Shown: positions 1 to 4,194 of the stretch, piece by piece
Layout: every line of letters starts with the position of its first letter
Position numbering within the stretch: the stretch's first letter is position 1
Source of the DNA: Comamonas sp. lk
Lineage (GTDB): Bacteria > Pseudomonadota > Gammaproteobacteria > Burkholderiales > Burkholderiaceae_C
DNA: 6,394 bases
Direction: 5' to 3'
NCBI GenBank assembly: GCA_945901215.1
Contig: CAMDKE010000163.1
Coordinates: 1 to 6,394, forward strand
Program-made: the position numbers and the translations under genes
The notes under the pieces: generated by a model
Seen by the model: only the letters and a program-made list of their open reading frames with translations
Databases searched by the model: none
What the model was told of the DNA's origin: nothing

Positions 1-96
1 CACTGCCGGACTTGGCTCACCCCAAGGCCCATTGCAGGTGATGGGGCGCAAAAGATAATTTCAGAAAGAGGTCGCTACGGGGCCGGGCTCGTCCAA
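1..96 (-). mobile_element. Partial second integron cassette, cut by window edge
   Basis: This is everything beyond the attC crossover (between 97 and 96 on the - strand), so it should be the start of the next cassette in the array. No convincing gene can be assigned. On the - strand an ATG at 32-30 opens a frame (MGLGVSQVRQ...) that runs off the window, but it has no clear ribosome binding site and is only ten codons long. If the array actually runs in + direction (see the attC polarity finding), this stretch would instead be the 3' end of a cassette. A + frame that is open from the window edge and stops with TAA at 56-58, 33 bp before the attC, would then fit as a C-terminus. All reading frames are too short to decide. 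Confidence 0.45.
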
Positions 97-145
97 CAAC
101 CGGTTCAGATCGTGGCTTCGCACGATCTAACCTTACTCGTTAGGC
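91..145 (-). other. attC recombination site (59-base element)
   Basis: This compact 55-bp imperfect palindrome has the full attC layout. Read on the - strand, the outer core GCCTAAC (145-139, RYYYAAC form) is followed by a 6-nt spacer and an inner arm GGTTAGATCGTG (132-121). A 6-nt loop (120-115), the matching arm CACGATCTGAACC (114-102), a 4-nt spacer and the outer core GTTGGAC (97-91, GTTRRRY form) complete it. The inner arms pair over 12 bp with one unpaired base at position 106. Integron integrases recombine a folded single strand of such sites, cutting between G and TT of GTTRRRY. The strand label follows the cassette gene and the position of intI. The side on which the unpaired base lies, and the unequal spacers, match classical attC sites (for example aadA types) better when read on the + strand, so orientation is uncertain while identity is not. 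Confidence 0.85.
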
Positions 146-150
146 CGCAG
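138..150. repeat. Left copy of 13-bp inverted repeat at cassette ends
   Basis: CGTTAGGCCGCAG on the + strand here recurs inverted at 585-597. It contains the 7-bp core site plus six further matching bases, so in the excised circular cassette the two outer attC cores would pair over more than the usual seven bases. Confidence 0.85.
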
Positions 151-254
151 TGTAGAGTGCTTGTAGACGCGCGTAGTGACTAAAGTCTTGCGGTCACGCG
201 ATGAGATAGGTGGGGGCGAGTGTAGAAGCAATGGAACCATACACCACTTGGATC

Positions 255-578
255 TTAGTTCCAACTTCTCTTCCGCATTCGATACAGATTTGCAGCCCAC
301 AAGACTATCCCGAACTGGAGAGTTCCAGCCACGAAGAAGGGAGCCCAGACTTCCAACGCGTGCAGGCCAGGTGGTAACCATCTAAGGGGGTAGTCCAGCA
401 CGTTGAGAAGTGCTGAGACTGCAACACTGCTGGGCAACCCTAGAAGGAACATCTGGAAGTGCACTTCGCCTCCGGATTGTGGCCCTGCGTGTAGTCCAGC
501 CCACAGGACCAAGAGCGTAAGCACCAGCCACACTCCAAAGAGTGAACATAAGAACGGGGACTGGGTGAAGCGCGGCAT
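255..578 (-). CDS. Small three-helix membrane protein encoded in integron cassette, function unknown
   Basis: I do not recognise the family. The 107-residue product has three clearly hydrophobic segments at about residues 9-29, 41-61 and 75-97. Short polar links separate them (HAGPQSGGEVH between helices 1 and 2; LDYPLRWLPPGLHA between 2 and 3), and a basic tail RMRKRSWN follows. By the positive-inside rule the tail is probably cytoplasmic and the N-terminus outside. There is no cleavable signal peptide and no catalytic motif is evident. The ATG lies 12 bp beyond the core site (590-596), with only a weak purine stretch (GCAGAA) before it. Cassette genes are often expressed from a promoter in the attI/intI region rather than their own. 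Small hydrophobic proteins of unknown role are common in chromosomal integron arrays. Overlapping frames on either strand lack such coherent protein features, so this is the real gene of the cassette. Confidence 0.75.
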   Translation of the reverse strand: MPRFTQSPFLCSLFGVWLVLTLLVLWAGLHAGPQSGGEVHFQMFLLGLPSSVAVSALLNVLDYPLRWLPPGLHALEVWAPFFVAGTLQFGIVLWAANLYRMRKRSWN

Positions 579-584
579 TTGATT

Positions 585-597
585 CTGCGGCCTAACG
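585..597. repeat. Right copy of 13-bp inverted repeat at cassette ends
   Basis: This is the reverse complement of the copy at 138-150. It includes the attI/cassette junction core (590-596) and the first bases of the cassette up to 7 bp before the membrane-protein ATG. Confidence 0.85.
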
Positions 598-613
598 TAA
601 TGTAGCCGAGCGC

Positions 614-643
614 ATATCTTGGGATTCCCAAGCTAGACGACAA
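614..643 (-). promoter_or_regulatory. Weak candidate cassette promoter (Pc-like)
   Basis: On the - strand, TTGTCG (643-638) and AGATAT (619-614) are spaced 18 bp apart and point at the first cassette. Transcription would start near 607, about 30 bp before the membrane-protein ATG. Integrons usually supply such a promoter from the intI/attI side. Both boxes are imperfect and no experimental support exists. A promoter inside the intI coding sequence is equally possible. Confidence 0.25.
618..632. repeat. Inverted repeat CTTGGGATTCCCAAG in attI region
   Basis: Two perfect 7-bp arms (CTTGGGA / TCCCAAG) flank a single central base, about 22 bp from the attI crossover core. It could be an accessory integrase or regulator binding site. 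It also falls between the two boxes of the candidate cassette promoter. Confidence 0.6.
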
Positions 644-697
644 AATAAGCTGGGCAGGCCGGTTTGATCGAAACAGCGAAAAGTTGCGCAACGCCAC

Positions 698-725
698 TTG
701 TTTTTTGCTTTGGCATGCATAAACT
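698..725 (+). promoter_or_regulatory. intI: Candidate intI promoter
   Basis: TTGTTT (698-703) and TAAACT (720-725) are 16 bp apart, in an AT-rich patch that contrasts with its surroundings. The predicted transcript start, near 732, would fall inside the LexA-like box, so a bound repressor would block initiation. The leader would be only about 13 nt and has no clear Shine-Dalgarno sequence. Confidence 0.35.
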
Positions 726-741
726 GGATGTAATTACAGTA
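722..741 (+). promoter_or_regulatory. LexA (SOS) box before intI
   Basis: CTGGATGTAATTACAG (724-739) fits the proteobacterial LexA operator CTG-N10-CAG with an AT-rich centre, and the flanking bases AA...TA extend the resemblance to the TACTGT...ACAGTA consensus. It ends four bases before the first ATG of intI and touches the candidate -10 box. LexA control of integrase genes, which couples cassette shuffling to DNA damage, is established for other integrons (class 1 and Vibrio). Here it is inferred from sequence alone. Confidence 0.7.
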
Positions 742-744
742 TTC

Positions 745-1764
745 ATGATGTCCTCCAAACCCGTCACCCATATTCCCCAATCGCCCCGCTTGCTGGATCA
801 GCTTCGGGAAGTTCTACGGTACAAACACTATAGCTTGCGTACCGAAGAGGCATACCTGTATTGGGTGAAATTTTTTGTTCGATGGCATGGCCGTAACGGC
901 CAAGTGCGCCATCCGCGTGAGTTGGGCGCAGCGGAGGTTAGGCAGTTTTTGACTATGCTTACCACCCAACGCAATGTGTCGGTATCCACCCATAACCAGG
1001 CGCTCAGTGCCCTGCTATTTTTGTACCGAGAGGTTCTAGGGGTGAAGTTGCCTTGGCTTGACGACGTGCAGCGCCCCACGCGCCCGAGGCGTATTCCATC
1101 GGTATTGACCGTGACTGAGGTGGCGGCTGTGCTGGGGGCAATGACCGGGGTTGAGCTGTTGCTGGCCAAGCTCTTGTACGGCACCGGCATGCGACTCAAC
1201 GAAGGGCTGCGCCTGCGGGTGAAAGATGTGGACTTCGATCAGCGGGTTCTGATTGTGCGTGATGGCAAGGGCGGCAAAGACCGTGCAGTGATGTTGCCGC
1301 AATCTCTTGAAGTGGCCTTGCGTTCGCAAATGGCGCAGGCGCGCACGCTGTGGGAGCATGACCGGCAGCATCAGCAACCTGGTGTTGAAGTACCCGATGC
1401 ATTGGCGACCAAATACCCAGGCTTGGGGCAACGATGGGGATGGTTTTGGGTGTTTCCGTCGCCCAAGTTGTCTATTGACCCACGTTCACGCATTGAGCGC
1501 CGGCATCATTTGTACGAGGAACGCTTGCAGCGCGCCATCAAGCTGGCTTGCGCAGCGGCGCAGATTCACAAGCCGGTTTCGGTACACACCCTACGCCACA
1601 GCTTTGCCACCCATTTACTGCAAGCGGGCACCGACATTCGCACGGTGCAAGAGCTGCTGGGCCACAGCGATGTATCCACCACCATGATTTACACCCACGT
1701 GCTCAAGGTCGCCGCCGGGGGCGCCACCAGCCCGCTGGATGCGCTCAGCATGCTGGCACACTAA
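745..1764 (+). CDS. intI: Integron integrase IntI (site-specific tyrosine recombinase)
   Basis: IntI inserts and excises gene cassettes by recombining attI with attC or attC with attC on folded single-stranded DNA. The product is 339 residues, close to the 337 of class 1 IntI. The N-terminal SAM-like DNA-binding domain (about 14-105) includes the family stretch LLDQLREVLRYKHYSLRTEE. The catalytic domain follows, with R150, K175, H281, R284, H307 and nucleophile Y316, all present and each offset by four from IntI1. The integron-specific insert that separates IntI from XerC/D is intact at about 218-258 (DALATKYPGLG...WFWVFPSP...DPRS..ERRHH). The C-terminus THVLKVAAGGATSPLDAL is typical. The ATG at 745 was chosen (748 is equally possible) because an upstream TTG (664) would add 27 residues unlike any IntI and would overlap the LexA box. 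The gene looks intact and probably active. It diverges from the cassette gene and converges on the acyl-CoA dehydrogenase gene. Confidence 0.95.
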   Translation: MMSSKPVTHIPQSPRLLDQLREVLRYKHYSLRTEEAYLYWVKFFVRWHGRNGQVRHPRELGAAEVRQFLTMLTTQRNVSVSTHNQALSALLFLYREVLGVKLPWLDDVQRPTRPRRIPSVLTVTEVAAVLGAMTGVELLLAKLLYGTGMRLNEGLRLRVKDVDFDQRVLIVRDGKGGKDRAVMLPQSLEVALRSQMAQARTLWEHDRQHQQPGVEVPDALATKYPGLGQRWGWFWVFPSPKLSIDPRSRIERRHHLYEERLQRAIKLACAAAQIHKPVSVHTLRHSFATHLLQAGTDIRTVQELLGHSDVSTTMIYTHVLKVAAGGATSPLDALSMLAH

Positions 1765-1778
1765 CTTTCGTTAAATCA

Positions 1779-1798
1779 CTGCGCGGGCTTGCGCGCAG
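1779..1798. terminator. Candidate bidirectional terminator hairpin
   Basis: CTGCGCG (1779-1785) pairs with CGCGCAG (1792-1798) around a 6-nt loop, in the 40-bp gap between the convergent stops of intI (1764) and the acyl-CoA dehydrogenase gene (1805). There is no proper T tract on the + side. On the - side the stem is followed by GATTTAACG, slightly T-rich. It may act weakly for both genes. Confidence 0.4.
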
Positions 1799-1804
1799 CG
1801 CGCC

Positions 1805-2932
1805 CTAAAGCCCCCGCTGAATAATGATCTTCTGCACATCACTCGTGCCCTCATAAATCTGGCACACGCGCACATCGCGGTAAATGCGCTCTACGGGGAA
1901 GTCGCTCACATAGCCATAGCCGCCCAGGGTTTGGATGGCGGCGCTGCAGACTTGTTCGGCCATTTCGCTGGCAAACAGTTTGGCCATGGCGGCTTCTTTC
2001 AGGCAAGGGCGCCCGGCGTCGCGCAGGGCGGCAGCGTGCCAGATGAGCTGGCGGGCGGCCTCGATTTGCGTGGCGCAGTCTGCTAAGCGAAAGCCCACCG
2101 CCTGGTGGTTAAAGATGGGCTGGCCAAAGCTTTGGCGGTCTTTGGAATAGGCCAGCGCCACCTCAAAGGCGCTGCGCGCCATGCCCACGCTTTGCGCGGC
2201 AATGCCGATGCGCCCGCCTTCTAGCCCGCCCAGGGCGATGCCATAGCCCTCGCCCTCTTTGCCGATCAGGTTCTCGGCCGGGATGCGGCAGTTGTCAAAG
2301 TTGATTTGCGCCGTGTCGCTGCTGTGCTGGCCCAGCTTGTCTTCGAGGCGCGCCACCACATAACCCGGCGCCTTGGTGGGCACCAAAAAAGCGCTCATGC
2401 CGCGCTTGCCTGCGCCCTTGTCGGTGACGGCAATCACGATGGCCACGTCGCCGTTTTTGCCGCTGGTGATGAACTGCTTGACGCCGTTGATCACGTATTC
2501 ATCCCCGTCCTTCACCGCCGTGGTGCGCAGGCTAGACGCGTCCGAGCCCACGTGCGGCTCAGTCAGGCAAAACGCACCCAGCATCTCGCCTTGGGCCAGG
2601 GGCGTGAGCCACTGCTTCATTTGCGCTGCGTTGCCGTAGCGCAGCAATATGGCGTTGACCGGGCAGTTGGTCACGCTGATCACCGTGCTGGTGCCGCCGT
2701 CGCCGGCGGCAATTTCTTCCAGCACCACGGCCAGCGTCAAATAGTCCATCTGCGCGCCGCCAAACTCTTCAGGCACGCAAATGCCATAGGCGCCCAGCGC
2801 GGCCAGGCCTTGGTGCGCCGCTTTGGGAAAGGTGTGTTCCTTGTCCCAGCGCGCGGCGTGCGGCCACAGCTCGGCTTGGGCAAAAGCACGCACCGCGTCG
2901 CGTACGGATTCTTGGTCGGGGGTTAACAGCAT
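1805..2932 (-). CDS. Acyl-CoA dehydrogenase (FAD-dependent)
   Basis: This flavoenzyme catalyses the first step of beta-oxidation or of branched-chain acyl-CoA breakdown, forming a trans-2-enoyl-CoA and passing electrons to ETF in the cytoplasm. The 375-residue product has the normal family length. The N-terminal helical domain covers about 5-118. The FAD/acyl-CoA motif FCLTEPHVGSD lies at 121-131, FITSG at 154-158, and the middle beta domain runs to about 215. The C-terminal helical domain contains DRQSFGQPI (265-273), QTLGGYGY (334-341) and VERIYRDVR (347-355). E361 in IYEGTSDVQ is at the catalytic-base position of short/medium-chain enzymes. ATG 2932 was chosen because the 32 extra residues from the upstream GTG (MVGVRPRLWRWKCC...) are not family-like and overlap the thiolase gene. 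No good ribosome binding site precedes it, so coupling to the thiolase gene 52 bp upstream is likely. Chain length or branching preference cannot be read from sequence. Confidence 0.93.
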   Translation of the reverse strand: MLLTPDQESVRDAVRAFAQAELWPHAARWDKEHTFPKAAHQGLAALGAYGICVPEEFGGAQMDYLTLAVVLEEIAAGDGGTSTVISVTNCPVNAILLRYGNAAQMKQWLTPLAQGEMLGAFCLTEPHVGSDASSLRTTAVKDGDEYVINGVKQFITSGKNGDVAIVIAVTDKGAGKRGMSAFLVPTKAPGYVVARLEDKLGQHSSDTAQINFDNCRIPAENLIGKEGEGYGIALGGLEGGRIGIAAQSVGMARSAFEVALAYSKDRQSFGQPIFNHQAVGFRLADCATQIEAARQLIWHAAALRDAGRPCLKEAAMAKLFASEMAEQVCSAAIQTLGGYGYVSDFPVERIYRDVRVCQIYEGTSDVQKIIIQRGL

Positions 2933-2984
2933 GGGGCCTAGGGGTGAGCCGAAAAAAGAAAAGAACTTTGGCGCAGGGGTGTGC

Positions 2985-4166
2985 TTACAGCATTTCCAGC
3001 GCCACAGCCGTGGCCTCACCCCCACCAATACACAAAGTAGCCACGCCTTTTGTCAGGCCACGCGCTTTGAGCGCATGGATCAGCGTGACCATGATGCGCG
3101 CGCCGGACGCGCCAATCGGGTGACCCAGGGCGCAGGCGCCGCCGTTGACGTTGACGATGTCGTGGCTGATTTGCAAGTCGTGCATCAGCGCCATGGGCAC
3201 CACGGCAAAGGCTTCGTTGACTTCCCACAAGTCCACGTCTTTAAGCGCCCAGCCAGCTTTTGCCAGCGCCTTGTTCACCGCACCCACGGGTGCGGTGGCA
3301 AACCAGTTGGGTTCTTGCGCGTGCACCGCGTGGCTGACGATTTTGGCCAGCGGCTTGCAGCCTAGTTTGGCGGCGGTGGAGGCACGCATCATCACCAGCG
3401 CAGCAGCGCCGTCGTTGATGCTGGAGCTGCTGGCGGCCGTGATGGTGCCGTCTTTTTTGAACGCGGCCTTGAGTGTGGGAATCTTGTCAAGCTTGACTTT
3501 GCCCGGGCCTTCGTCAATCGAGATCACGCTCTCGCCCGCGCGGGTTTTGACGGTGACCGGTGTGATCTCGGCGGCAAACGCGCCCGACTGCGTGGCGGCC
3601 TGGGCGCGCTGCACGCTGGCGGTGGCAAACGCGTCTTGCTGGGCTCGGGTAAAGCCGAATTTGGCGGCGCAGTCTTCGCCAAAGGTGCCCATGGAGCGGC
3701 CGGCCTCGTACGCATCTTCCAGGCCGTCGAGCATCATGTGGTCAAAAATGCGGTCGTGGCCAATGCGGTAGCCGCCGCGCGCTTTGGGCAGCAAATAAGG
3801 GGCGTTGGTCATGCTTTCCATGCCACCGGCCACCAGCACGTCGGCGCTGCCCGCAGCCAGCATGTCGTGCGCAAACATGGCCGCGCGCATGCCCGAGCCA
3901 CACATCTTGGACAGCGTGACCGCGCCCGCGCTGATGGGCAAGCCGCCCTTGAACGCCGCCTGGCGCGCCGGGGCCTGGCCCTGGCCGGCCATCAGGCAGT
4001 TGCCAAACAGCACTTCGTCCACCAGCGCCGGGTCTACGCCCGCGCGCTCCATGGCCGCTTTGATGGCCGCACCACCCAAGTCATGGGCGGCGAGGCTGGA
4101 AAAGTCGCCCTGAAACGCGCCCATGGGCGTGCGGACGGCGCTGACGATAACGATGGGGTCCTGCAT
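2985..4166 (-). CDS. Thiolase, acetyl-CoA C-acetyltransferase type
   Basis: The enzyme condenses two acetyl-CoA to acetoacetyl-CoA, or runs the reverse thiolytic cleavage at the end of beta-oxidation or ketogenic amino-acid breakdown. At 393 residues it has the size of the biosynthetic-type tetrameric thiolases. Nucleophile C89 sits in LSKMCGSGMRAA and NEAF is at 317-320. H349 lies in ALGHPIGASG, and the second catalytic cysteine C379 in LCIGGGEATA. All key residues are present and C89 matches the number in the Zoogloea enzyme. The start (4166) is fixed by a strong AGGAG 8 bp upstream and by the family N-terminus MQDPIVIVSAVRTPMGAF. The longer open frame to 4304 lies inside aceK. The gene follows aceK by 28 bp and precedes acyl-CoA dehydrogenase, suggesting a catabolic role supplying acetyl-CoA. 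A biosynthetic role in polyhydroxybutyrate synthesis (PhaA) is possible, but no phaB or phaC is nearby. Confidence 0.93.
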   Translation of the reverse strand: MQDPIVIVSAVRTPMGAFQGDFSSLAAHDLGGAAIKAAMERAGVDPALVDEVLFGNCLMAGQGQAPARQAAFKGGLPISAGAVTLSKMCGSGMRAAMFAHDMLAAGSADVLVAGGMESMTNAPYLLPKARGGYRIGHDRIFDHMMLDGLEDAYEAGRSMGTFGEDCAAKFGFTRAQQDAFATASVQRAQAATQSGAFAAEITPVTVKTRAGESVISIDEGPGKVKLDKIPTLKAAFKKDGTITAASSSSINDGAAALVMMRASTAAKLGCKPLAKIVSHAVHAQEPNWFATAPVGAVNKALAKAGWALKDVDLWEVNEAFAVVPMALMHDLQISHDIVNVNGGACALGHPIGASGARIMVTLIHALKARGLTKGVATLCIGGGEATAVALEML

Positions 4167-4174
4167 GGAAAATT

Positions 4175-4179
4175 CTCCT
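4175..4179 (-). promoter_or_regulatory. Ribosome binding site of thiolase gene
   Basis: AGGAG on the - strand, 8 nt before the ATG at 4166, is the clearest Shine-Dalgarno sequence in the window. It sets the thiolase start well inside the longer open frame. Confidence 0.85.
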
Positions 4180-4194
4180 AAAAATGGGGCGCCG

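Larger units (their letters stand above)
97..595 (-). mobile_element. Complete integron gene cassette (first in array, about 499 bp)
   Basis: The unit is bounded by two integrase crossover points: G|TTAGGC at 596|595 next to the putative attI, and G|TTGGAC at 97|96 at the end of the attC. It holds one credible gene (255-578), whose start codon lies 17 bp inside the crossover, as is usual for cassettes. About 110 bp of apparently non-coding sequence (146-254) separates the gene's stop from the attC. When excised as a circle, the cassette's TTAGGC end would rejoin the attC core GCCTAAC and pair with it perfectly. This is the expected signature of a real cassette unit. Third-position base choice in the gene is mixed and less GC-biased than in the core genes at 1805-6394, in keeping with acquired DNA. 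Confidence 0.8.
590..655 (-). other. Putative attI primary recombination site of the integron
   Basis: The - strand carries GTTAGGC at 596-590, a perfect GTTRRRY core, placed about 150 bp upstream of the integrase start codon. That is where attI sits in integrons whose integrase diverges from its cassettes. The sequence on the integrase side forms no attC-like long palindrome, which agrees with attI rather than attC. The inner boundary (655) is only an estimate, based on attI sites usually spanning about 60 bp with extra integrase contacts. A 15-bp inverted repeat at 618-632 lies within it. The alternative, a degenerate attC running from GCCTAAC (590-596) to GCTGGGC (649-655), was considered, but its arms pair poorly. 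Confidence 0.65.

Noticed and set aside
1..182. Frame open from the left edge to about 182 on the + strand
   Set aside because: It reads straight through both arms of the attC stem and has no visible start. It is probably chance openness in a short stretch.
133..381. 82-residue open frame on the - strand ending inside the attC
   Set aside because: It overlaps the membrane-protein gene in another frame and lacks coherent hydrophobic or motif structure. The three-helix protein is much more protein-like and better placed behind the crossover.
176..385. 69-residue open frame on the + strand within the cassette
   Set aside because: It starts with GTG and is antisense to the membrane-protein gene for most of its length. 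Its Arg/Thr/Ser-rich translation looks like a shadow, although it would gain weight if the array proved to run in + direction.
590..655. Second attC site reading + from GCCTAAC (590-596) to GCTGGGC (649-655)
   Set aside because: The right core departs from GTTRRRY at its second base and the arms outside the central 7-bp repeat pair poorly. The position beside the intI start fits attI better.
664..744. Upstream TTG extension of intI by 27 residues
   Set aside because: The added residues are unlike any integron integrase N-terminus and would place the LexA-like box and the promoter boxes inside the coding sequence.
2306..2926. 206-residue open frame on the + strand
   Set aside because: It is antisense to the acyl-CoA dehydrogenase gene and has Arg/His/Ala-rich shadow composition without recognisable features.
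3636..4181. 181-residue open frame on the + strand
   Set aside because: It is the reverse-strand shadow of the thiolase gene; His/Gly/Ala-rich with no family match.
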